From Hirudinaria manillensis (Eukaryota > Annelida > Clitellata > Hirudinida > Hirudinidae), in contig CM067531.1 in assembly GCA_034509925.1 (NCBI GenBank), positions 1,584,501-1,648,500 of the forward strand: a stretch of 64,000 nt of DNA. Direction: 5' to 3'. The stretch's first letter is position 1, and each line of letters opens with the position of its first letter. Positions 24,953 to 39,600 of this stretch are shown here, one piece after another. The position numbers and the translations under genes are program-made. The notes beneath the pieces are model-generated. The model saw only the letters and a list, made by a program, of their open reading frames with translations. It made no database searches and was not told where the DNA came from.

Positions 24953-25812
24953 GACAGCGATAATAACAAAAGGCATAGATCTCTGTTTACCAGGGTACCT
25001 TGCAAGTACTGCACTAATGAAGTTCATTAGTGGAATCCAGCTGGAGAGAGAGAGAGAGAGAGATGGACGGAGTGGAGGAGAATGAATGAGAAAGAGTGAC
25101 AGAATGACGGAAAGAGGGAGTTCAGTGCGTTTCGATCCAGTATAAATATTGCCTGCAATCAGCGGTCACTTCTGAGGCATTTTCATCGTCTGCTCTTTGA
25201 AGCGCCAAAAAAAAAAATTGACGAACGTGATTTGCACGTGCAGATCGTCGGCGGTGGAAATCCCCGGAGATGGAAACCGAAAGGAATTTCTAAGAACACT
25301 CCAGGCACTGAAACCGATCTGGATGGAATGACCGTCCCTCTCTCTTTTCTTTTGTTCCCTCTAAATGGAAACACGACATCTGGCGCCAGATAAATTCTCT
25401 CGCTCATCTGGCAACCATGATGACGATGATAATGATTATGATGATGATGGTGAGGATGTTGATGATGATGATGATATCATAGTCGTTTGTGGTGATGTTG
25501 ACTGTGTGGGCTATGATATCCTTTAGTAAAATAGAATGAAATAAGATATATTTAAACACATATTTCTTTACATCGCTATCATCATGTTCGTCATCGTTAT
25601 CACCACCACTAACAGAAACTATCATCATCATCATCATCATCGTCATCGTCATCGTCATCATCATCATCTTAATAAGGTAAATGTTATCATAATAACATTC
25701 GCAAGTTTCACTTCGGTCCATCAAACTTTGTTTACGATCGTCAACATCACGTGGGAACCTCAAATTCTGCATCTCATCCGTCTCTTGTTATTATTCATAT
25801 TATTTTAGTTCC

Positions 25813-25890
<78 letters not shown>

Positions 25891-27603
25891 CATCATCGTT
25901 ATTATTATTATTATGCTTTTGTTAATGTTTTTGATGATAAAGTTCGTGAATGTCCGTTCGACTGCCTAAGGTTCGACTCTAACACTCATCCATCCCCAAC
26001 TCTCCTCACGTCAACTCACGTCAACTCAACTCACCCCAATTCAACCCAACTCAACCCCACCCGCCACCCTTCCACCCACTCAGCGACTCCTCGCCCATTC
26101 AAGTGACAATCGCGTTGAACTTCTAAGGACTGGAATCGTAACTGCTGTCGCTAGACGTTCACACGATGATGATGATGATGATGATAATGATGATGATGAA
26201 GATAACGAAGATGGCGATGATGACGATGGGGATGATGATGAAGGTGACGATGACGACGACGATGATGATGGCGACTGTGGGTATCACCGATAAGATAACA
26301 TTTGCATCATCGCGTTTCTAATTAAACATTTTAGTAGTGCTGTAATTATGACCCGTGATAAGGAATTGTTTTTTTTAAATTTTAATTATTTCAAGAATTA
26401 AATTACATATTTTTAAATAATCTCCATATTAAGTTATTAAGCAACCATCAAAAAACATAACAAAGATTATTTATTAGTATTTAAAGTTTTATAACAATAA
26501 TAATAATTAATATAGTTAATATAATTAATATTTAGTAATATTATTATAATAATTCTTATTATAACAAATTATTATATCTATTATTTTAATTATTATTATT
26601 ATTATCGTTAATCATTGTTTTATAATTTTGTATGCATCCTGATATCCATGCTAATGAGGTCGACGTGAAATGATTTACAATCCACTCCGAGGTGTCTTTG
26701 TGTCAGGCCTCCTTTATCCGCTCCATGTGACTTCCTCATCATCTTCGTCCTCATCATCTTTTCCAGCTGCTCTTCTGAGAAGCAATGCAACAATAATAAC
26801 CACAACAGCCACAACAACCACAACAACAACAACAGCCACAACAACCACAACAACAACAACAGCCACAACAACAGAAATCGATGACGAAAACGTTAAATTC
26901 AATAGTGTAATAAATATAACAGCAATAATAAGATAATCGATGTTGAGTTCTGCTTTTCCAGTTAATGATGATGATGATGATGGTGATGGTAATGACGACG
27001 AGGATGATGATGACGATATCCGATGAGACGAATTGCACGAGGGCATAATTCACTTTCCAATCGGTGAGGATAATTATGCCGGAGAGAATTCTGCTTAAAT
27101 TTTATGCGCTTTCGAACTTGCTCACTCACTCATCCATCCTTCCGTCTATCCATCCCTCCATCCTTCCATCCATCCATCCAACCACCCCCCTCTTCTACTC
27201 TCATCCACTCCAAACATCCCTCGTAAAGATTCAAGCGCCGGTGACGTGCCCATCGCTAAAATTGATTTATGGCTTACAACGAGCGGTTTTTGATGTCTTT
27301 ATCTCGTTGGAAACGACTTGTACAACTCGGCTCGAGCCCAGGGCTCGGAATCGAGGCCCTACGAGATCCCCCTGGGATGAACCACCCATCTACCCCCCCC
27401 CTGCCTTCCCATCCATGGCAGAATGTTTAGGAATTTGGTCTCAACTTGTTTATTATTATTAATTAAATTATTAATTAACACCAACGCCAGATTAAGACAG
27501 GCTTCACAAGATTCTGCCATTGCTTTTTGATTTTCATCATCATCACCATCCTCATTATTACTATTATTATTATTATTGTTACTGTTATTATTATTATTAT
27601 TTA

Positions 27604-27664
<61 letters not shown>

Positions 27665-30600
27665 ATTTATTCATTTATTTTCGTTGTGGCTATTAGTATT
27701 TTAAAATACCAATTAAAACCAATTTATAATCCATCAGTCACAATCCTTTACCTGTGACACGTGATTAGTGACGTCACCGTCGGTATGACACGTGACATGT
27801 TAGAACTGATAAGCATTAAGTTGATTCGAGGTCGGTGATGAAAATAGATCGTGACCTTTGAACTATTGAACCCTAACTTAGGTTCACTAATTTCAGGTTT
27901 TGAACTAATAAAACATGATCGATATAAAACAAATTATAATTAAAATGCAATTATGATATAATTATATTTGATGGTGACGACGACGACGATGATGCTATAG
28001 AATGACATTAACTTTATAATAACAAAAGATAAAGAATTGAACAGCATTAGCCATAATAATAGAGAGAAAGATATAAAAGGATATATAAAAAGTTTTTTTA
28101 AATATAATATAATATAAATATAATAATAATTATTACATTAAGGTTCCATTTTTGTTTTATTTCATGTCGCGCCGTAACTAATGATTTCCAAACAAAGCGA
28201 CAAATTGGCACTAGAGGGCGTGATTGGATGGTTGTAGTGCTGTGCAAAGAGAGGGAAGCTACGACAAGATGAGGTTTGAGCAGTGATGACGACGACGGCG
28301 ATGACAACGATGATGATGATGACGACGACGACGATGATGGTGGTGATGATGATGACGATGACGATGACGATGATGATGACGCACAGTGATAGAGTAGTTT
28401 CCTCTTGCTTGGTTTTGTCTTTCACAAATTGATGGAGTGATGGAGTGACGAAAGAATGTTTATATTTTTCATAATTTCTTTTTTTTTTTATATCTTCTTT
28501 TCTTCTTATCCCATTTCCGCCCCGCGTTTCTATTATCAATCCACAGTTATAAGTTTACACAATGTAGATTCTCTTTTGGCAATATTTTCTAAATAAATTA
28601 GTTTTTTTTTTCCGGTGAAATGGAAAAATATAAATGCTGATTCTATAAACAACACCGCAACATACAGCGATGATGACGACGTCGACGACGACGAAGATGA
28701 TGATGACGACGACGACGACGATTAGATAGGCCGCCACTATGATAAATAATATTAGCAATAAATATTTCATAAATTTACGACTAATTTATTTATAATTTCT
28801 GAATTTCTTTTACCACCTTATTCAATTGTTCTTATCATGTATATGAGGATGGAATTTGCATCGTTGCAAAGCTGATATCGATTTGAAGAACACCTCTTTT
28901 CTATTTATAAACGCGCATGGTTTTCCACTTTCCAGGTGGTCCTGGATGATCACGGATCGCTTCCCTATTCCAGCATCAACCTCAACGGAGGACCGAACAC
29001 CTTTCCAATTCTAAAGAGTATGGTGCTCGATTCAGCGGAGCGGAACCTCTTTGCACTCGCTGGAAACAGGGTTTGTTGAATGTCCTTGGTTATAAGGATG
29101 GATGAATGGACAGACGGATGGATGGAGGGACGGATGGATAGATCGATGGATGGATGAATGGAATGATGGATGGATGAAAGTTCAAATCGATGGGCAGACT
29201 TGTTGATATAATATTACGACGTCAACATCATTTCAACAATTTTTCAATTTAAATTAAACGCAATAAAACTTGTAATCGTTCAAAAAATCTTAAAAAAAAA
29301 AACAAAAACAAAAAACACGAAGGCGCCCCTAAGAAAAAGTAAACAAAACAAAACAAAATGAAAAGAAAAAATGGACGCGTTTTTAAACTCTCCGAACGAC
29401 TTGACCTTTGAACTTTTCGGTCGATCCATCCTTGCCATTGTTCCTTTGTGTCCTTGATGTCTTGGGAAAGTCTCGTGTGCCTTGCACATCCGAGTGGCCT
29501 AGATGTTGATTGTGGTCATGATGATGATGACGATGATGGTGGTGGTGGTGGTGATGATGATGATGGCGGTGATGATGATCCTGTTTTAAATCATCATCAT
29601 CATCATCATCAACAACGTGAAAGAGTTTCACAGGACGCCTGGATCGTCAGAAGGCGAGTTCCATTGATTGCTGGAGATAACTACGACATCTAATGATGTT
29701 AGCACGTCGATGATGATGATGATGATGGTGATGATAGTGATGATGACGATGATGGTGATGATGATGACGATGAGGATGGAAACATTTTTATTTAAATTTA
29801 TAAACGAAAGATAAAAAGAAGAAACTTTGGAAGGTTGGTGACCTTGAATTACCTTCAAATTTTAATCAACGCACTCGTTGAACGAACGAACGTGAGAAAG
29901 TAACGAGTTGGGGAGAGATAATGAGGAGCATTGAGGTGAGTGGGTTGGGAGTGGGCTGGGAGTGGGTGGGGAGTGGGCGGACTGATTGGGTTGACTTGAG
30001 TCGTTGGGTTGTGGAGTTCAATCACTCCTTAGAGAGTAATATATAAAAAAAAAATGATTGAGTTGAAAACTTCTGTTATAATAATCATCGTTACCATCAC
30101 CATCATCATCATTGTCGTCGTGTTCACCATCTTCATAGCTCACTTACAACCACTGGGCGCTTTCCATTTATGTAGCGCTCCTATCCCACCAACATCGTCG
30201 TCGTCGAGGTCAATGCTTTCTTCGAGCGTCATTACAACCACCACCACCATCATCGTCATCAGCATCATCAGCACCTTACCTCCATTGTCTAACGACTTCC
30301 GATTCCAATGGTCCGTGGAGTTGCTGGTACTAACGACGGTTGAAATCTTCTGATCAACGAATCAACTACAACCGAGTGTGATTGTTTGATTGATTGTTTG
30401 ATTGATTGATTGGATGGTTGGCTGGTTGAATCCTTGAATTATTATAATTGCGTTCTTCAGGAGACCCGTGTGCGCGTGTTTTTATTCTTTGTTTCAGGTT
30501 TTTCGAATTTTTAAAACCCTTTGTTCGTACCAAGTAAAAGCTGTGCCGCCAGGTGGCTTTTCTGAGGGCCTTTTTTGTGCTGAACCCCAAAAACCCCTCA

Positions 30601-33600
30601 ACCCTCTCCTCACAACACCCCAACCCCAGCCACATCCCCTCTGAGCCTTCTTCCAGACCAAGGATCTGACGAAACAATAAACAAATCAAAACCAAACAAT
30701 GCACGATGCATGGTTACAGGCATGGTTACAGAAGTACGATTCAACACTTTGTAATTCACTCATTCGTACATTTATCGTCTCCTGAATGATGAAGTCGAGT
30801 ACGAAGATGACAGTGTCGATGGTGATGATGATGATGATGATGATGACGATGATGGAGGAGATGCTAATGATGTCTTTGTCTTCGAGATAAGAAAGGTTGA
30901 CTTTCTGTTCGTACTATGTCACTCCTGAGTACTCATTGTTCAGTAGTAGAGTAGGTGGATATTAGTCTCTATAGAATCTATGGACAGTCAGAAGGAAGGA
31001 CGGATGGATTTGGATCCATCCAAAATACCTCTTTGATTGACAACTAATATTCTCCTAAATGACAGTAAAAAAACAGATTTAATTATTAATAAAAATTAAT
31101 TTTAAAAAAATAAAAATGCAAGAGGAATTGACAAAAAGGAGACGTTCACCAGCAGAATCTTGATTTGACTTTTCCCGGGCATGGTACTTGCCCTGACCTA
31201 TTCTGACCCTGGAACCACCACTCGAGCCCTGCTTGCTTGAAGCCCCTTGACATTGTTTATCAAAACTTTCCTGCCTCAGAGAAAGACTGAAAGTGGATTT
31301 GTAAACAGCTTTCAGGTAAAGAGCTGTTCAGCTTACGAACTCTTCCACCCCGCCTTTTTCCATCTCCATGGCAACCGCGCATCCTCCGGGCTACCGGAGC
31401 AGCAGGTGTTTTGCACTCCTGGAAATGAAGAGAAAAGTAGAGGAATGGGATGGTGGAGGAGTCATTAATTTGTTATTGTTGCTTTAACTTTTTTGTTGTG
31501 AAATCATTATTCGAACAAGGATGCCTTTAGTATCGAGTGAATTTGAGGAGAACATTCTGCAATCTATCTATTTATCCATCCATCCATCCACCCATCTTCC
31601 CGTCCATCCATCCATTCAGATTGTAGTCCGTCCGTCAGTCCTTCCATATTCATCGTGGCTAGTCCTACCTCGATTGTTTACATTCAATCCACTCCAAAAA
31701 CTGAGAAACGTGTTGCAAACGATAACAATTTCCATTCTTTCCAGGCCTCCAGGGTGTACAATGACTTCGAATGAGCAAACAAAGACAACCTATCAGAAAG
31801 CATTCAACCAATTTTTTTCCGATCATTCGTCAATTCATCGTAGCACGTTACAATTACTCCATCAATCCATCTACCGATTCACTCATGCATCACTCTTTCC
31901 ATCCATCCATCCGTCCGTCCATCCATCCACCCATTTATCCAATCAGTCCGCTTTTGTCAATCCATCAATCATCAACCACTAGCCCCAACCTCGACTTTCG
32001 TCATATGCGTTAAACTAATCAACCGAGCTGTTCATTTAGTCCAGGAAATAAATAAATGATTAATTAAAGTTTAATCGTGTTTAATTGAGCAAATAAAAGT
32101 AAAAATTGATAATAAAGAGGTTTCTCGTTGAAATGAGAATCATCTTTGCCTCTGGCGATGACAGAAGTCACTGTTCGTTGTCTGTTCGCGACCAGATTTG
32201 GGTGGCCAAAAGAAAGATTTACAGGGAGAGACGGAGTTGAATGCTTGAATGAATGGGTGGATGAAAGAATGGATGAATGAATGAATGGTTGAATGATTGA
32301 TTGAAGGTTATACGAGATGAACAATAGTTTATGCAGGGAGATAGATGGATTGCTGGGTAGCTGGATGGATGGACGAATGCATGAATAAATGGTTCGATGA
32401 ATGGATCGATTGATTGATTGATTGAGTGAGTGATTGAGTGGTTGATTGATTGACGGAAAATGGACTGATAGATGAAGGACGAAACTCCTGGGCCCACATT
32501 CGAATGCCCACATTCAAGAGCCGTTAAAAGCTTGAGGTCAGTTCGAAATTAACAGTTGTAAATCTGTAAACGATGCTGTTTACAGCAACTGCTAACGAGA
32601 TCTCTTCATACCATGGTGATGATGATAATGATGATGATGAGGAGGAGGAGGAGGAGGAGGAGGAGTAGGAAGACGATAGTAATTATGGTGGTCGTGATTA
32701 TGATGCCGGTGTTTGAAGTGCCATAAAAATAAGTATAACCATTGTCTAACAAAACTTAGCTACAACCACAGAACAAGCAGAAGTCCTTTCTTGAAGGATT
32801 ATCATTATTGTCATTATTGTTATTGTTATTATTGTTATTATTATCAGCATCATCTTCGTAATCTTCATCACGATCACAATAGTTCGATCAGGTTCCAGTT
32901 GTTGTTGTTGTTGTGCATTGTAGTTGCTGGAGATTTTCAGTTTCTTTGTTAGTTGATTTATCGGGTCAAAAATATTTCGATGGCCTTACTTTATTCTTTT
33001 CTTTATTTATGCCATTGTCATCGTCATCACCACCACCACCATCAGTATCGTCGTCATCACCACCACCGCCATCATCGTCATCATCATCATCATCATCGCC
33101 ATCCATCATCTGCGTGGTAGTCGCGGTAAAATTATATTTCAGTCTGTGATGGGCCGGTGATTGATGCTGGATATTGATATAAATGACTTGTGCATTGATG
33201 ACGACATATTTATGCTGCCTGATGTTCATGATGACGACGACGACGATGATATGATGATTAAGTCTAGGATGATGATGATGACGATGATGATGATGACGAT
33301 GATGACAATGACGATAATGGTAGCGGCGAAGATGATAGTAACGTTTCTGTACTTAGCCTTTTTATTTTATTGCAATAAACGCTTCCACCTCCGCTCGTGG
33401 AAATGTCCAACTCACCTGTCCACTTTTCCATTTAAGCGGAACGAAGGAAAATAAAACTTAAAGACTTCCTTGGAAGACTTCATTGTCTGGAAGTTTGTGG
33501 ATTGACGATGAAAGCAGTGATTGAAAGATGGACGGACGGATGGACATAGAGACCGATTGATGGACGGACGGACATATAGACCGATTGATGGAAGGATGGA

Positions 33601-36600
33601 CGGATAGATTAAATGCATATGAATTAAACATTCTGATATATACGTATGTGGAACATTGTCAAAACAAATACCGCATTCATTCAACTCGGTGCAAAAAACC
33701 TTCATCTCAACCTTCCATCTTTCAGGTGTCAAAGGTCACATTAAGGTCGTGCGACGATTATCATGACTGCATGACCTGCATCGGAGTTCACGACCCCAAC
33801 TTGTGCGGCTGGTGTGGCGACCATTGCTCGACCTTTGACCAGTGTTCTGGCAGCAAGTGGCAGAACAATTCCTGTTCTCCCACCATATACTCTGTGAGGA
33901 AATTAATAATTTATAACAAGATAATAATTAATAATCATGTGATAATTATTTATGTGATAAACTTCATTAATTACACGAGATACCGTTGAAATTTTTATAA
34001 TAACAAATATTTTGCTTGCTGGGGAAATTTTAAAGAATGATTTATTCATTCAATCAACCAAATCATCTGCCCCTCATCCATCCTTCCTCTCTCCCTCCCT
34101 CCCTCTCTCCCTCCCTCCATCCATCCATTCATCCATCCATCCATCCATCCATCCATCCATCCATCCATCCATTCATCCATCCATCCATCCATCCATCCAC
34201 AGTTCAGTCCCAAGAAGGGACCCTCTTATGGTAACACCCTGATTGAAATCCACGGCGACAACTTCGGTCACAGCCTGCCGAACGTCAAGGCTTCCGTCAG
34301 CATCGGAAATGCAACCTGCTCCATCAAGTTCAGGAACAATTCTTTGTGAGCATCTTTTTATTCTTTTATTAATTTTATTATTATTTTTATTATAATAATT
34401 GTAATTATAATAATAATTATTATTGCTGATAATTCAAATACTTATAATAATTATAATTATAATTATATATTACTAAATCGTTATTATTATTATTATTATT
34501 ATTCGAAAACATCATAATTTCTTCCGTCACCATATTATGTCAGCATCCTTTGCAAGACCAGCTCCTATGCCTCCAACTATGAGCGCGAATTGAACGTGTC
34601 AATAGCAGACGACTTGAGAGTAATCCTACCCTATCAGATCGAGGGCTATGACGTCACAGAGGGCGAGTACTTTGCATTTAAGGTCAGTTCCATAATCCCA
34701 AAGTGGGTCGGGGTTAATTATAGTTATATAATAATTATTAATTAATTATTATAAGTGGATTTATTTCACATAATTTCCATTTTAGTAAATTTAACTAATG
34801 GTTTCCATTTTGAATTTCAATAAATACAATTTATTTTATTGACTATGTTGACAAACTAACCTACCTTCATTCCTTCAGCAACCGACGGTCTCTTCCATCC
34901 ATCCGTCCGTAGGTCCATTCGCTGGTGGAACGAATGTGACTATCACTGGAAAGGACCTCAACATTGGTTCATCACTCCAAGTTGATATTGGAGGGGAGTG
35001 CAGCATCATTAAGTGGGTTATCATCATCATCATCATCACCGCCGCAACCATCGTCATCATCATCTCCAAAAGATATATCTGTTGTAATTTGTAAATAATA
35101 ATTTAAATATAATTTGGTGAATAATTTCATTCAAAGTGAACAAAAATAGTTATTTATTTTGTCAAATCCATGTTTTTCCAAGACTTGTACAAACAAGTAC
35201 CTTGCCTGGTTTTCCGTTTGATCTTCCATGAACCTTCTTTGTTCCATCCATCCATCCGTCCATCCACCCACCCATGGATCAATATTATTATTATTAATAT
35301 TCATAATCATGATTTCATTATTAATAATACAATGAGATAGTAATTATTTTTATTATTATAATTTATTATAAAAATATAATATAATACATCATCATTATTT
35401 TCTCCAGCTTATCATCTGACAAGATCGTCTGCACGACTCCCGCCTTCACTCCAGCCCTTCCGACCAACGAGTCCAGTGTTCAACTCCGGCTGCTAATCGA
35501 CGGAACTGACATCAGTCATCTCGACTTCCTCTTCATCAGGGATCCCGTGGTCTTCCAGGTCCAACCAAGGCAGAGTATCTTTAGGTAATTTTTTAATAAT
35601 AAAATTAATTTTTAATAAAAAATCATTTAATTAATTTATTTATTAAACTTTATTTATGTATTTATTGAATATTGACCTAAAATCGGTTTATTTAACTGTC
35701 ACGTAAATAGAATTGTTTAGGAAATTAGGATCACATATGGAATTATATATATTTTAAAAATACATAGGAATTGAAACTGTTCAAAGAAATTATTATTTTA
35801 TTTATTTATTTTTATAAATATTTGTATAAATTTTCATTATTAAACATTTTTTTATGATAGCGGCGGTCAGATGCTCCTGGTCCAGGGCAACAACCTCGAA
35901 ATCATTGAAAGTCCACGAATGTGCGTCAGTTTCTTGAAGTTCAGGTCGTGTTCTGAACCGTGCCGATTGAACAAAACCAACCCTGGATTGATGGCCTGTT
36001 CCTCTCCCTCGGTCACCTCTACCCTCGACCTACTTGGTGGGTTATTGCGATGCATGGGGAGATTTATATTTTCTCCAGGAGATTTTTCATACTTTTCCCC
36101 AATTTTTCCTTTTTAAACTGCGAACTGCAATATTACTAAATTTTGAAACCACAACGAATTGATGATGATGTTAATAATAGAGTTAATGCATGTTGTAAGT
36201 TTTAACCAATTTACAATGTTAAGTTAATAAATAAATCGATAATAAATAAATAAATAAATAAATAATAATTTTATTATAATTTTCAATTAATCCTAAAGAT
36301 TCCTTTGGCGACGACATGGAAATAGCCGGCGACATCAGCTTCATCATGGATGGAGTGAAGGATGCCTGGAAAAAGAAGAAAAGCACTCCATCTTTTCCAA
36401 AGGAAAGGATTCTCAGGTACTTTCCTGACCCAAGATTTGAACCTGTTACCTTGGATTCCTTTCTGGACAACAACGTATTGAAACTGGAGGTTAGTTTGTA
36501 TGTTGTTGCTTGGCAACCATTTTAATTTATTTTAATTTATGCTAATCAATCAGTTAATCTTTTTAATTCTGGCTATGGCTATCAACGTAATAATTTCGCA

Positions 36601-39600
36601 TTAAAATAATAATTAACTACATGATTATTATTTCAAAATCCAATTCATATCCATAAATTTTTAACCAATCATATTTCTTCCCTTGGAATTAAATCCATGC
36701 CTTTCATCGTCTTCATCATCGTCGCCATAGTTATCATATTCACCCCGCCACCATGTCCTCCACCACCACCACAATCTGACCTATGAACCTTTAAGGGGGC
36801 GCACCTCAATTGGTCCGCCAGGGCAGAGGACTACGGGGTCAAAGTTGACGACTGCCCCTGCAACGTCACGGAGTTGACGAACGTCGTGTTGTTGTGCAAA
36901 CTTCCGAGGAGATTCGTCGTCTCCAACAACTGCATCGTTACTGTGAGTAGAGTGTGTGTGCTTGTGCTTGTGCATGTGTGCGTGCGCGTGTGCGTGCGTG
37001 TGTGTCTTTTGCTTGTGATTGAAAATGTAATCACAAAAAACCCCGCATAAAAATATCACATATATTAAATGTTCTTATAATGTTATTATTGTTATTATCA
37101 TCATTATTATTATTTCTTATAAAATAATTTTCTTTCTAAACTACAATTCCAATCAGATCCAGTTGGGAAACTTCAATCTGGAAATCAAGTCAAATCCGTC
37201 GAAATCCGAGCACCTGTTGACCTCGAGCTCGTTCTCCTACCCTCACCTGTTCTGGATCTTTCTGGCGGCCATCGTCGTCGTCCTCCTCTTCTCGCTGACC
37301 GTGTACAGCGCCTGGATGAGGGGACTTTCCAAGACCAAAGAGGAGAAAAGGTCAAGGACGATGCCCAACGTGTTCTACGAACGCGCCCCGAGGGGACGCA
37401 GGGAGCCCCAGATGGAGATCTTCAACGTGGAGGAAGGATACAACATCGTGTCCGGCGCAGGTGGCAACAACCTCAACAACAACAACAACGGAACTCAGCA
37501 ACGACATCTCTCGAACAGTGAGTCGTTGGTTGCATTTGAATTTGTTGTTTTGAAAATGAAAAATGGCTATCAATGATGTCTCTTGTTTTTTGTTATGTGC
37601 AAATTTAGCGTCGTTGAATTTTTATAGACAGATTTTTTTTTCATAAAATTTAAAATAGAAGATTAAATATTATATAAAAAGGAATTTTATTTGTCAGTTG
37701 ATAAGGATTTTATAACATTATTAATAATTAATTTAATTAATTTCAACCAGTAATTGTAACATTAATAATAATAATTACCATTATTAAAACATTACAACGT
37801 TATGGCATAGGCAACTTACCATAAGTAATACTGTCTTTCCAAACAGCTTATTGGCCTCAGACGTCCAATGGCCACCCTCCACGCATGACCGCATCCCTCA
37901 CCTCATCCGGGGCATCTCCACTCATTGACGAGAGAACCAAACAACTGCTCACAGATCTCAACCTCATAATACCCAGGAGGAGGATAACATTGCTGGAATC
38001 GATTGGACAAGGTGGAGTGGATGGATGGACAGACGGATGGATTGGCAAACGAATTAATGAATTTTTGGATTGAATTATATGAAGAATTGTTACAATAACA
38101 ATTAATGTTAATAATAATAATAATAATATTAAGTTATAATAATAATAATAATTATATGTTATAATAATTGGCTCAGGACATTTCGGGTGCGTGTATCGGG
38201 GTTGTTTGGAAGACGAGCAAAAGTCCTGCATCAGCGAAGTTGCCGTGAAGACCTTGAAAACGCCCCCTGGTGATTTAAATTTGTTCCAACATAAATATTG
38301 ATAATTATTTATCACTAATTAATAATAATTATCCATGATATTATTAACAATATTGGTAATTATGAAATAATGCTTCATTGATCTAAAAAAAAAAGCAGCA
38401 TGGATGGTGTGATATACATATCAAGCCTTTCCACTTCCTTCAGATGCAACGTTCCACATGAGTGACTGCAGGAAATTCATCGAGGAAGCCATGACCATGC
38501 AAGAATTCAACCACGCCCACGTGCTCAGTCTCATAGGCATTGTGATGGATGGGGGAGAAAATGCTTCCAATCCGGGAGAGGGTGGTTCTAGGGTGTCTGG
38601 GTTCCCGATGGTGGTGCTACCCTTCATGAAACATGGGGATCTCCTGTCGTACATAAGGAATGAGAAGAATGTAAGCATTTCAATGTTGTTTATGTTGCTT
38701 CTGTTGTTCTATTATACAAATTAAAAATGTAATTTATAAATTACTAATTTATATGATATTGTTCTATTTATATATTTACAATAATAATAATAGTTTAAAA
38801 ATTCACTGCCCGCTTCAAATGATCGCCAGATGCCGACAGTGAAGAACCTGATGACCTTTGGCATCCAAATTGGAAGAGGAATGTCCTACCTCTCCAGTCT
38901 CAAGTTCGTTCACAGGGACCTTGCTGCGAGGAACTGCATGTGAGGAGGATGTTTGCCCACCCAATCAATAATTAATTCATTCATTCACTCACTCATTCAC
39001 CCACCCACCCATTCACCAACCCACTCCAATCGTCAGGCTGGATGATGACATGCTGGTGAAGGTGGCAGACTTTGGCCTATCAAGGGACATTTACGAGAGG
39101 GAGTACTACAGCAGTGAGGACAGAAAGGCAGCCTTGCCCATCAAATGGATGGCCATTGAGTCGCTTGAAAAGGGCATCTACAGTACCAAGTCCGACGTGG
39201 TATGGTGATGTTATTATTATTATTATTAATATTAGTAGTATTTTCAAATAAATAATTAATATTTTCAATAATTAAAATTGACCGGAATATAAATAATAAT
39301 AACAATAGAATATATCACATATCACCAATTAGATAAATACATAATAATAACAATCTTCATCATCTTCATCATCATCATCACACGCCACATACTTATAATC
39401 CCAGTGGTCATTTGGCGTCGTGCTGTGGGAATTGCTGACCAGGGGCGTCAGTCCCTACGTTGAGGTTGACAGTTGGGACGTCCTCAAGTTTCTGAAGCAG
39501 GGCAGGAGGTTGGTCCAACCGGTCTACTGTCCCCCAACTTTGTGAGTCGAGTTGGAATTTAATTACATCAATCGTGATTGCAGTTGACATGGAATGAATT

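Larger units (their letters stand above)
21880..28935. other. Large intron 2 of the MET-like gene
   Basis: About 7 kb separating two Sema-domain exons. Contains no supported nested gene. It is packed with simple repeats: CATC/CGTC, AAT, TTA, GAT and ACAACC arrays (several listed separately), plus a GA dinucleotide run near 25040-25065. ORFs here are translations of these arrays. Confidence 0.7.

Noticed and set aside
24848-25030. Asn-homopolymer ORF
   Set aside because: Translation of the AAT microsatellite in MET intron 2.
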